Shown: positions 28,181 through 36,145 of the stretch, one piece after another | How the letters are laid out: every line of letters starts with the position of its first letter | Numbering within the stretch: position 1 is the stretch's first letter | DNA from: Aliiglaciecola sp. LCG003 | GTDB lineage: Bacteria > Pseudomonadota > Gammaproteobacteria > Enterobacterales > Alteromonadaceae | Reading direction: 5' to 3' | Length of the DNA stretch: 64,000 nucleotides | Assembly (NCBI RefSeq): GCF_030316135.1 | Contig: NZ_CP128185.1 | Location: 2,728,001-2,792,000, forward strand | Program-made: the position numbers and the translations under genes | The notes under the pieces: model-generated | Database searches by the model: none | The model's input: only the letters and a program-made list of their open reading frames with translations | What the model was told of the DNA's origin: nothing

Positions 28181-30517
28181 TTAGAAATTATAGCCCACAG
28201 TTAGGTGGATAGTTCTTGGATCCCCATAGTATCCAATCAAAGTGTTATCGCCACCTAAGCCTGGCGTGTACTGACTAATATCATTCGGCGCGTCTGGGTT
28301 TGGTGTAACGAACTGGTACCCTCCGACCAAATATTCTTCGTCGGTCAAGTTTTTAATGTGCAAACCTGCATTCCAATTACCGTCGTCGCTGTACCACACC
28401 GCACTGAGATTCAATAAACCATAACCATCTTGGTTCAACAGGTTGTCTTGCTCAAACAAGCTGTATTCGCTGCGATAGTAATAGTTCGCATTGAACATCA
28501 CATCCCCACCACTGGTGTTTAGTAGGTAGTTAACCGCAAAGTTAGCGGTTCGCTTTGGCGTGTTAGAAACTGAAAACGCTTCAGCAATGTTAATTGGCCC
28601 AGCAGGAGTATCTTCTATTACGGTGCTAAATTCAGAATTGATCAACCCTAGTGCAAAATCAAAGGTTAATGACTCTGTAGCGGCATAGGTAATTTCCGCT
28701 TCTAAACCTTGTGCGTCTGATTCACCAACATTTCCCAACACCTGATTTAAGTCAGTTGCACTATCACCGGCTATAACGGAAATGTATTGACGATCTTTAT
28801 GATCTAACGAGAACAAGGTAATGTTGGTACGCAATTTATCCGACCAATCAGCCTTGACGCCAATTTCATAGCTATCAACTATCTCTGGACGTGCACCCTT
28901 TTCTTGCGCTGTCGCCCGAGGATTAAAGGTTCCTGATTTAAAGCCCTGTGAGTAGCTGGCGAACAACATCATATCGCTACTAACTTGATATTCTAACCCC
29001 AATCTTGGAGTGAATCGGCTCCAGCTTTCTACCGCAGGTGCGTCTAAAACACCATCTCCATCTGAATCGCTACCCAATACTTGTGGTACTAAATTACCGT
29101 CTGGTCGAACATAACCAGGGATCCAGCCAGAAGACGGATATACATTGTCAAATACTAAACCATTGTTAACCGTGGCTTGCTTTTCTTCATCGGTATAACG
29201 TGCACCTACTGTCATCGATAGCTTATCGGTGATATCAAAAGATGATTGCGCATAAATCGCGACGCTTTCACTGTTATTGCAGCCTGAAACTTCACGAGTT
29301 AGCCCTGGAGTGGCAAATGCTGCACGACCTAACACACCTAAAATTGCTTCAAATTGACCACATGATTCACCATCGTAATAGTACACACCACTCACCAATG
29401 AGAATTTATCTGAGCGATAGTTTGCTTGCAGCTCGTGAGTGGTATTTTCATCTTCATAAATCGCAGGCACATCAAAAATGTCCAATGCGGTATTGTCAAA
29501 GTCAATATTGGTCGGCGAGTAACTTTCACGAGAAGAGCCAATATATTTTAATGATAATTGATCAGATACATCCCAGTTGGCCATCAAACTGAACCCTTCG
29601 GTTTCAACTTTATTTTCTGTTGGCAAACTGGTGTAAGAATCAAACACACTATCAGGCACAGGTGCATCCGTTAGCAAACTCGGTAACAGACGGTAACCGC
29701 CTTTAGAATTAGAGTCATCGACCGTTTTATCCCAATTGAAACGGAAAAACATATCATCGGCAGGGGTGAACTCTACTGTTACTCTAGCTGCTGTGACATC
29801 TTTGTTATAGTTTTCGGTATCTTGGTTAGGCAACGCAGATTGAAGGAAACTACCAAAACCATCACGATTTAGGGTAGCAAAACCTGCTCCGATATAAAGC
29901 TTGTCTTCAATAACAGGCAATTGGCCGGTTACTTTTAAATCTCGCTGGCCGTAACTGCCCACAGTAGCTCGTACTTCCATCGTTGGGTCGCCAGACATAG
30001 CCTTTGTCACATATTTAATCGCACCACCAATGGTGTTTTTACCGTATAAGGTGCCTTGTGGGCCGCGCAATACTTCTATACGTTCTACATTTAACAAGTC
30101 TAAAACTGCGCCTTGTGGGCGTGCCATATAGACATCATCTACGTAAATTCCCACGCCCGGCTCATAACCCCAAAGTGGATCCTGCTGGCCTACACCTCGG
30201 ATAAAGGCGGTTAAGGTTGAGTTTGTACCACGACTTGTTTGCAAGGTTGTATTTGGCGAAAATTGCGCTATTTCAGTAATCACCGAAGCGCCAATTTCGT
30301 CCAACTTGGTCGCCCCAACAGAGGTTACAGAGATAGGCACTTCTTGTAATGTTTCTACGGTTTTACGGGCTGTAATTTCAATTTTTTCCAGTCCACGTTC
30401 CTTTTCTTGAGCAAGTAATGGGGCCGATAGTCCAGACAACGCCACTGCACAGGCAATAGCGCTGGTTTTTAGATTCGTTCTAATAGTAGGCAAAGCATTA
30501 GACGGAGTAGTTTTCAT
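28181..30517 (-). CDS. TonB-dependent outer-membrane receptor
   Basis: 778-residue outer-membrane transporter driven by TonB. The signal peptide ends near LLAQ (residue 37). A TonB-box-like EKIEITARK stretch is followed by the plug (VERIEVLRGPQGTLYGKNTIGGAI) and a 22-strand barrel ending in Phe (LTVGYNF). The class resembles receptors for iron complexes and for carbon oligomers. It is divergent from, and shares its 215-bp promoter region with, the GntP-PHA depolymerase-bdhA operon. Import of hydroxyalkanoate oligomers is therefore my inference; a siderophore role cannot be ruled out. No SusD-like partner is present. Confidence 0.88.
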   Translation of the reverse strand: MKTTPSNALPTIRTNLKTSAIACAVALSGLSAPLLAQEKERGLEKIEITARKTVETLQEVPISVTSVGATKLDEIGASVITEIAQFSPNTTLQTSRGTNSTLTAFIRGVGQQDPLWGYEPGVGIYVDDVYMARPQGAVLDLLNVERIEVLRGPQGTLYGKNTIGGAIKYVTKAMSGDPTMEVRATVGSYGQRDLKVTGQLPVIEDKLYIGAGFATLNRDGFGSFLQSALPNQDTENYNKDVTAARVTVEFTPADDMFFRFNWDKTVDDSNSKGGYRLLPSLLTDAPVPDSVFDSYTSLPTENKVETEGFSLMANWDVSDQLSLKYIGSSRESYSPTNIDFDNTALDIFDVPAIYEDENTTHELQANYRSDKFSLVSGVYYYDGESCGQFEAILGVLGRAAFATPGLTREVSGCNNSESVAIYAQSSFDITDKLSMTVGARYTDEEKQATVNNGLVFDNVYPSSGWIPGYVRPDGNLVPQVLGSDSDGDGVLDAPAVESWSRFTPRLGLEYQVSSDMMLFASYSQGFKSGTFNPRATAQEKGARPEIVDSYEIGVKADWSDKLRTNITLFSLDHKDRQYISVIAGDSATDLNQVLGNVGESDAQGLEAEITYAATESLTFDFALGLINSEFSTVIEDTPAGPINIAEAFSVSNTPKRTANFAVNYLLNTSGGDVMFNANYYYRSEYSLFEQDNLLNQDGYGLLNLSAVWYSDDGNWNAGLHIKNLTDEEYLVGGYQFVTPNPDAPNDISQYTPGLGGDNTLIGYYGDPRTIHLTVGYNF

Positions 30518-30570
30518 TAGATGTCCTTTTACACAGTTTTCATTATTTTAATATGTGTATTGTTTGTGGT

Positions 30571-30636
30571 CAGTACTTGATGCCTGAGTACTGTAATTCA
30601 GAACGCAACGTTTTACCTTAGTACCATAGTACTATG
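30571..30636. promoter_or_regulatory. Palindromic operator candidates in the divergent receptor/permease promoter region
   Basis: Two inverted repeats share the core AGTAC. CAGTACT (30571-30577) faces AGTACTG (30587-30593) across 9 nt. CATAGTACTATG (30625-30636) is a perfect 12-bp palindrome with another AGTAC copy just before it (30620-30624). A further pair GTCTG/CAGAC lies at 30681-30696. Position between divergent start codons suggests regulator binding sites; the regulator is unknown. Confidence 0.5.
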
Positions 30637-30732
30637 TTGTTTAAACCGAAAAACGTTAACACTGTGCGGCATATTATATTGTCTGCGGTCACAGACTTGT
30701 CATTGAAATATTATTAATAAAAAGGAATACCC

Positions 30733-32028
30733 ATGCTCAGTCTGATTGGCTTAATAGGTGGACTATTGTTACTTATCATACTTACGATAAGAGGCATGAA
30801 TTTGTTTATTGCGGCACCCTTGTGTGCTTTGGTTGTAGCACTAACCAGTGGAATCCCCGTTTTTATCGGTGAAGTAAATTTTGTTGAAACCTATATGCAA
30901 GGGTTCTCGGGATTTATTGCTTCGTGGTTTTTTATGTTTTTACTTGGCAGTTTGTTTGGCAAATTCATGGAGGATACCGGCGCAGCTGACGCGGTTGCCA
31001 AAGCTATTATTAAACGTCTAGGCAAACAACATGCAGTGGCAGCAGTGGTGATTGCTTGCGCCATACTAACCTATGGTGGCGTGAGTGTTTTCGTGGTCGC
31101 TTTTTCCGTTTACCCAATGGCATTAAGTCTATTCAAAGACGCAAATTTACCCCGTCGTTTTATTCCCGCGGCCCTCGCTTTCGGCTCGGTTACCTTTACC
31201 ATGACATCGGCGGGCTCGCCGGAAATTCAAAACTGGATCCCAATTAAATATTTAGGTACATCCCCTTTCGCTGCTTGGGAAGTTAGCTTAGTAGTCGCCA
31301 TTTTCATGGCAACTATGGGTTTTTGGTGGATCCGCAAAATGATCAACAAAGCTCTTGCCAACGGAGAGACTTTTGAACATAAAGAGCATGACCCAGAAAT
31401 AGCAGAACGTGACTACCCCCATCCGCTTACAGGACTCTTCCCTTTATTAGTCGTGTTGGTATTGTCTTTTAGCTTGCATGAAGCTTTACAGCAAATGGCA
31501 TTAATAGTTGCACTTGGTGGTGGTGTGATGACATTGATTATCATCAACTACAAATATTTCCACAACTTTGGTGCGGCGGTGACTTTAGGCACTACAGGTG
31601 CCCTGATTGCCATCGGCAACACCGCTGCTGTGGTTGGTTTTGGTACCATCGCAAAATCAACGCTAGCCTTCCAACAAGCTGTTGAAATAATGACTCAAAT
31701 ACCCGGTAATGAGCTTATCGGCGCGGCAATAGCGGTAAGTGTGATCGCAGGCCTCACCGGTTCAGCATCAGGTGGTCAGGCAATAGCCTTGCCTTTGGTT
31801 GGTCCACACTACATGGATCAGGGAGTCGACCCGGAGCAACTGCATAGAATAGTCTCTATCTCATCCGGCGCGCTAGATTCATTACCTCACAACGGTTATG
31901 TGGTCACTACCATACGCGCCATTTGTCATGAAACCCATCAACGGGCCTATTGGGCTGTTGGGGCGCTCACCGTGGTTGTGCCATTAATAGGCTTGTCATT
32001 GGCCATTGCATTATTTAATTGGTTTTAA
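30733..32028 (+). CDS. GntP-family permease, probably for 3-hydroxybutyrate or related short acid
   Basis: 431 residues of inner-membrane transporter with about 12 hydrophobic segments. The LTYGGVSVFVVAFSVYP stretch and SGSASGGQAIALPL near the C-terminus are typical of the GntP/gluconate-type family. ATG with AAGGAA upstream. First gene of a tight operon (gaps 9, 15 and 21 bp) with the MetX-like hydrolase, PHA depolymerase and 3-hydroxybutyrate dehydrogenase. GntP permeases next to bdhA are known in other proteobacteria as hydroxybutyrate transporters, so that substrate is the best guess. Confidence 0.85.
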   Translation: MLSLIGLIGGLLLLIILTIRGMNLFIAAPLCALVVALTSGIPVFIGEVNFVETYMQGFSGFIASWFFMFLLGSLFGKFMEDTGAADAVAKAIIKRLGKQHAVAAVVIACAILTYGGVSVFVVAFSVYPMALSLFKDANLPRRFIPAALAFGSVTFTMTSAGSPEIQNWIPIKYLGTSPFAAWEVSLVVAIFMATMGFWWIRKMINKALANGETFEHKEHDPEIAERDYPHPLTGLFPLLVVLVLSFSLHEALQQMALIVALGGGVMTLIIINYKYFHNFGAAVTLGTTGALIAIGNTAAVVGFGTIAKSTLAFQQAVEIMTQIPGNELIGAAIAVSVIAGLTGSASGGQAIALPLVGPHYMDQGVDPEQLHRIVSISSGALDSLPHNGYVVTTIRAICHETHQRAYWAVGALTVVVPLIGLSLAIALFNWF

Positions 32029-32037
32029 GGTAACTCG

Positions 32038-33276
32038 ATGAATAATCATTTAATACATAGGTCAAATTCGCCGTCGTTGAAGCGTTTTCCTGTCAACTAT
32101 ATCTGGGCCATAGCCCTATCATCTATCCTAGCTATCATGTGCAGTTCAGTGAATGCTGAGTTGTTGGTGGATAAACAAACTTTCACCAGCCAAAACTTCA
32201 AGACTTTTAATGGTAATAACATAAAGGAAGTGAATGTTGGCTGGGAAAGCTATGGCAACCTAAACCCACAAAAAGATAATGTAATACTAATTACCCATTA
32301 TTTTACCGGCAACTCCCACGCAGCCGGAAAATATGATGTAGCCGATGCCAGCCTGGGATATTGGGACGCCATTATAGGCCCTGGGAAAGCAATCGACACC
32401 AATCGCTTTTTTGTGATCAGTGTGGATTCTTTGGCTAATTTAGGTGTTGGTGATCCCCATGTGATCACAACGGGTCCAGCGTCCATCAACCCCGACACTC
32501 AAAAACCTTATGGTCTAGACTTCCCGGTGGTTACCATTCGTGATTTCGTCAATGTTCAAAAGCTGGTGCTTGAATCTTTGGGTATTCAAAAACTATACGC
32601 TGTCGTTGGGCCCTCAATGGGTTCAATGCAAGCCATCGATTGGGCGGCAGCTTATCCGAGTAAAGTTGAACGAATGATGTCAGTTATAGGAGCTGGCCAA
32701 TCCGACCCTTGGACAACGGCACTTTTAGAACATTGGGCCACGCCAATCAAACTCGATAGAAATTGGAACGATGGCGATTATTATGCCGGTTCAGCCCCTA
32801 TTGACGGATTAACCGCGTCATTAATGTTGATCACTCAAAATGCCCTATCTGCGGATTTTTTCAACCAACTAGGCAAACAAACTGTGCCCTTTCAGGCCCT
32901 CGAAAGTGAGCCATTGCATGATATTCGAAAATCTCACAGCATAGTTAATTGGCTGCGCAGCAGAGCACAGGCCCGCGCGACAACTATGGATGCAAATCAT
33001 CTGCTTTATTTAGTCAGGGCCTGCCAGCTATTTATCACCGGCCATCAACATGATTTTTCTAAAGCCATCGCGAGCATCACAGCAAAGACATTGTTCCTAC
33101 CCGCTACCCAAGATCAACTGCTGATGCCCTACCACGCTAAACAAACTCATCAAGCATTGATCGATAGCGGTAAAAAAAGCCAAATTAAAATGCTTGAAGG
33201 CCCCTTGGGACATCTTGAAGGTGTAACTGGCATCTCCCAGCATACTGATGCTATCCGCGCTTTCCTAAAACAATAA
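32038..33276 (+). CDS. Secreted MetX-fold alpha/beta hydrolase
   Basis: 412 residues of the homoserine O-acetyltransferase (MetX) fold: NVILITHYFTG corresponds to the family's first-strand motif, nucleophile elbow GPSMG has Ser193, and the late Asp (ATQDQLL) and His (GPLGHLEG) complete a triad. Unlike cytoplasmic MetX, it carries a hydrophobic signal segment at about 20-40 ending SSVNA. It lies between a permease and a secreted PHA depolymerase. A periplasmic esterase acting on hydroxyalkanoate oligomers or esters therefore seems likelier than methionine synthesis. That function is inference. Confidence 0.75.
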   Translation: MNNHLIHRSNSPSLKRFPVNYIWAIALSSILAIMCSSVNAELLVDKQTFTSQNFKTFNGNNIKEVNVGWESYGNLNPQKDNVILITHYFTGNSHAAGKYDVADASLGYWDAIIGPGKAIDTNRFFVISVDSLANLGVGDPHVITTGPASINPDTQKPYGLDFPVVTIRDFVNVQKLVLESLGIQKLYAVVGPSMGSMQAIDWAAAYPSKVERMMSVIGAGQSDPWTTALLEHWATPIKLDRNWNDGDYYAGSAPIDGLTASLMLITQNALSADFFNQLGKQTVPFQALESEPLHDIRKSHSIVNWLRSRAQARATTMDANHLLYLVRACQLFITGHQHDFSKAIASITAKTLFLPATQDQLLMPYHAKQTHQALIDSGKKSQIKMLEGPLGHLEGVTGISQHTDAIRAFLKQ

Positions 33277-33291
33277 GAGCTGGAGTTTCAT

Positions 33292-34275
33292 ATGAAAAAT
33301 TTATTACTGTTAGCTTTACCTATGCTGGTTTCAAAAGCCTTTGCTGGCCCTTTGCAACAGCTGGATTTAGATATTGAGCATATCAGCGTATCGGGGATTT
33401 CAAGTGGCGGATTTATGGCGAATCAATTTCACCTTGCCCACTCTAAATGGGTCGATAAAGCTGCGATCATTGCTGCTGGGCCATATTATTGTGCACAGGG
33501 ATCTATTGGTGGCGCATTATCCCAATGTGTAAACAAAGTGGATACCCCCATCGACCTTGCCTTGCTTAAGCAACAAGCCGAGAATTATGCCAAAGCTGGA
33601 CTGATTGATGCAATTGGTAACTTACAGCACAGCAAGGTTTGGTTATTTCACGGTAACAAAGACACCCGCGTAATTGCCCCGGTCAGCGAAGCACTGTTTA
33701 CCCAATATTCAAACTGGATAAAGCCTGAAAACCTTAAATACATTAGCGACAAGCCATTCGCTCATCACTTTCCAACCCAAAAAAACGGCCACCAGTGCGA
33801 TGAATCCAAAGCGCCATTTATCGGTAAATGTAACTATGATGCCGCGGGTGAGTTTTTGTCATTTTTGTTCGATTCGTTGAAACCAGCTAGCGAGAAACCT
33901 AGCGGTCAGGTAGTGGAATTTGATCAACGTGAATTGGGCGGTGAAGTCGCGAGCACATTGGCAAAAACAGGTTATGCGTATGTGCCCAATAGCTGTAGTC
34001 AAGGTGAGCAATGCACCCTTCACATGAGCTTTCATGGCTGCAATCAGAACGCAGAGGCTGTAGACCAGCAATTCATTCAACAAAATGGCTTAAACAACTG
34101 GGCCGATAGTAACCATATGGTTGTCTTGTACCCCCAAACTCGTGCATCCATGATGATGCCACTCAACCCTCAAGGTTGCTGGGATTGGTGGGGATATACC
34201 GGCGAGAATTATGCAACTAAATCTGGCAAACAGATTCAGGCTGTCGAAAATATTGTTAAACACATGGCTAAATAA
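33292..34275 (+). CDS. Secreted short-chain polyhydroxyalkanoate depolymerase, type-2 catalytic domain
   Basis: 327 residues with signal peptide ending KAFA-G (about residue 18). The lipase box GISSG (Ser37) is near the N-terminus, followed by Asp124 (GNKDTRV), His167 (NGHQCD) and, last, the oxyanion region SFHGC (His248). That order is the type-2 arrangement of extracellular PHA depolymerases. There is no linker or substrate-binding domain at the C-terminus, so it is about one domain long and may act on oligomers or amorphous polymer, perhaps in the periplasm. Several cysteines could form disulfides. GGAG precedes the ATG; third gene of the operon. Confidence 0.85.
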   Translation: MKNLLLLALPMLVSKAFAGPLQQLDLDIEHISVSGISSGGFMANQFHLAHSKWVDKAAIIAAGPYYCAQGSIGGALSQCVNKVDTPIDLALLKQQAENYAKAGLIDAIGNLQHSKVWLFHGNKDTRVIAPVSEALFTQYSNWIKPENLKYISDKPFAHHFPTQKNGHQCDESKAPFIGKCNYDAAGEFLSFLFDSLKPASEKPSGQVVEFDQRELGGEVASTLAKTGYAYVPNSCSQGEQCTLHMSFHGCNQNAEAVDQQFIQQNGLNNWADSNHMVVLYPQTRASMMMPLNPQGCWDWWGYTGENYATKSGKQIQAVENIVKHMAK

Positions 34276-34296
34276 ATAGAGCTAATAGGGGAATTT

Positions 34297-35064
34297 ATGT
34301 CTACTAAAACCGTATTAATTACCGGTGGTGCAAGTGGTATTGGCTATGGCATTGGCGAATACTTAGGGAATCAAGGCCATCATATAGTGATTGCTGATAT
34401 CAATGGCCAGTCTGCTGAGTTAGCGGCCGGCAAATTGAGGAAGTTAGGTATAGTTGCAGACTCTATCGTAATAGATGTATCCAGTAGCCAACAAATAGAA
34501 GGCTTGGTTGATGCCTTGATGCCACTTCAAATAGATGTATTGATTAATAATGCTGGCATTCAACATGTCTCTAAATTGGAAGATTTCCCTGCGGATAAAT
34601 GGCAGATGTTAATCAATATCATGTTAGTTGGACCCGCATTATTGTCGAAGGCTTTTTTGCCCGGTATGCGAGAGCGTAATTTTGGCCGTATTATTAATAT
34701 TGGCTCCTTGCATTCATTGGTCGCCTCCCCCTACAAATCAGCTTATGTAGCCGCGAAACATGGTCTGCTCGGCTTTGCCAAGACGGTGGCATTGGAGATT
34801 GGGCAAGCAAACATCACGATAAACACCCTATGTCCGGCCTATGTGAAAACCCCACTGGTGGAACAACAAATCGCAGCACAAGCCTTGCAAAATAATATAA
34901 CTGAAGCAGAAGTGATCGATAAAATAATGCTTGAGCCAATGCCAAAAAAGGCGTTTATCAGTATCGATGAACTTGCCGCTAGCGCCGCCTTTTTGATCAG
35001 TGATGGAGCTCGTAACATGACGGCTCAAACCCTAGTAATTGACGGTGGTTGGACTGCACGTTGA
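34297..35064 (+). CDS. bdhA: 3-hydroxybutyrate dehydrogenase (SDR)
   Basis: Cytoplasmic short-chain dehydrogenase oxidising (R)-3-hydroxybutyrate to acetoacetate with NAD. The 255-residue protein has nucleotide motif TGGASGIG at 9-16, NNAG at 84-87, catalytic S137, Y150 and K154, and the BdhA-typical SPYKSAYVAAKHG and YVKTPLVEQQI stretches. GGGGA precedes the ATG. Last gene of the operon. No acetoacetate-activating gene follows here. Confidence 0.9.
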   Translation: MSTKTVLITGGASGIGYGIGEYLGNQGHHIVIADINGQSAELAAGKLRKLGIVADSIVIDVSSSQQIEGLVDALMPLQIDVLINNAGIQHVSKLEDFPADKWQMLINIMLVGPALLSKAFLPGMRERNFGRIINIGSLHSLVASPYKSAYVAAKHGLLGFAKTVALEIGQANITINTLCPAYVKTPLVEQQIAAQALQNNITEAEVIDKIMLEPMPKKAFISIDELAASAAFLISDGARNMTAQTLVIDGGWTAR

Positions 35065-35165
35065 GCCGAGTCAGCTAAGCTAGTTGTTGGCTATTGTTAC
35101 TTGGTTTTAACATTAAAGCATGGGTATACTGCAGTTCCTTTTTTACTAACGTTGTTTTCATCACT

Positions 35166-36041
35166 ATGCCGTTTAAAACCATTGGATTGATTGGTAAACC
35201 CGCACACGAAGGTGCCAACAAAAGCTTGAATGCAATCGTGCAGTTTTTAAAAAGCAAGGGTTGCCGCATTTTGGTAGAACGAAAAGTGACCAACATGCTG
35301 GTAGGTAACGGTTTTGAGTCAGCAGAGTTGGAAGAAATTGGCACACAAGCAGACTTAGCAATAGTTGTTGGCGGCGATGGAAATATGTTGGGTGCTGCCA
35401 GAGTGTTGGCCAAGCATGATGTCGCTGTAGTCGGTGTAAACCGTGGTAATTTAGGCTTTTTAACTGATATCAGTCCAGATGACATCGAGCGTCAGTTAGA
35501 AAGCATTTTCCAAGGGGAAAGTGTTCGCGAACAACGATTCATATTGCAGGTTGAAGTATTTCGCGACGGCATTTTACAAAGTGCCAATTCAGCAATAAAC
35601 GAAGTGGTACTGCATCACGGTAAAGTGGCGCATATGATGGAGTTCGAAGTCTATATTGACGATAATTTTGTCTTTAGCCAACGCTCAGATGGACTGATTG
35701 TAGCCACTCCTACAGGCTCAACAGCCTATTCATTGTCCGGGGGGGGGCCGATTCTTACTCCGAACTTAGACGCTTTGACATTAGTACCCATGTTTCCCCA
35801 TACATTGAGTAGCAGACCCATAGTGGTCGACGCCAATAGTACCGTCAAAATGAAAGTATCCCAAGACAACACAGACAACTTACAAGTAAGTTGCGACAGT
35901 CATATAGTATTAACAGTGTTACCCGGTGACATTATTAATATTAAAAAGAATCAGGACAAACTGTCTCTTATTCACCCTAAAGATTATAACTATTTCAATG
36001 TGTTACGTACCAAGCTGGGTTGGGGCTCAAAACTTTATTAA
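35166..36041 (+). CDS. nadK: NAD kinase
   Basis: Phosphorylates NAD to NADP. The protein has 291 residues (E. coli 292) with [11 protein letters not shown] (GGDG at 69-72), the substrate-binding loop [10 protein letters not shown] and the [16 protein letters not shown] segment. ATG at 35166 matches the family start; the frame is open back to 35094 without reason to use it. It precedes recN, as in E. coli, but is separated from grpE by the inserted 11-kb block. Confidence 0.97.
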   Translation: MPFKTIGLIGKPAHEGANKSLNAIVQFLKSKGCRILVERKVTNMLVGNGFESAELEEIGTQADLAIVVGGDGNMLGAARVLAKHDVAVVGVNRGNLGFLTDISPDDIERQLESIFQGESVREQRFILQVEVFRDGILQSANSAINEVVLHHGKVAHMMEFEVYIDDNFVFSQRSDGLIVATPTGSTAYSLSGGGPILTPNLDALTLVPMFPHTLSSRPIVVDANSTVKMKVSQDNTDNLQVSCDSHIVLTVLPGDIINIKKNQDKLSLIHPKDYNYFNVLRTKLGWGSKLY

Positions 36042-36096
36042 ATGCAGCTGTAAAAACTGAACGGCTTAATTCGCAATTCACTTTACAAATTTCAAA

Positions 36097-36116
36097 ATAT
36101 GTATATATTTACAGTT
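36097..36116 (+). promoter_or_regulatory. LexA box 1 of recN
   Basis: ATGTATATATTTACAG at 36099-36114 matches the SOS consensus CTGT(AT)4ACAG at 14 of 16 positions. It lies about 35 bp upstream of the recN ATG. Confidence 0.7.
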
Positions 36117-36135
36117 ACTGTATATATGAACATGT
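36116..36135 (+). promoter_or_regulatory. LexA box 2 of recN
   Basis: CTGTATATATGAACAT at 36118-36133 (with TA before it) has a perfect left half-site and a near right half-site. It directly abuts box 1, a tandem arrangement also known for E. coli recN. Confidence 0.7.
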
Positions 36136-36145
36136 GTTTATTTTT

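Noticed and set aside
28181-30517. SusC/SusD-type glycan locus
   Set aside because: There is no SusD-like lipoprotein or glycoside hydrolase nearby, and the adjacent enzymes act on esters and hydroxy acids.
32038-33276. Annotation as homoserine O-acetyltransferase (metX) for methionine synthesis
   Set aside because: The fold fits, but there is a signal segment and the gene sits in a PHA/3HB operon with no methionine genes, so I kept a neutral hydrolase name.
36020-36145. Longer N-terminus for RecN
   Set aside because: The extra 42 codons overlap nadK, contain the LexA boxes and have no counterpart in the family.
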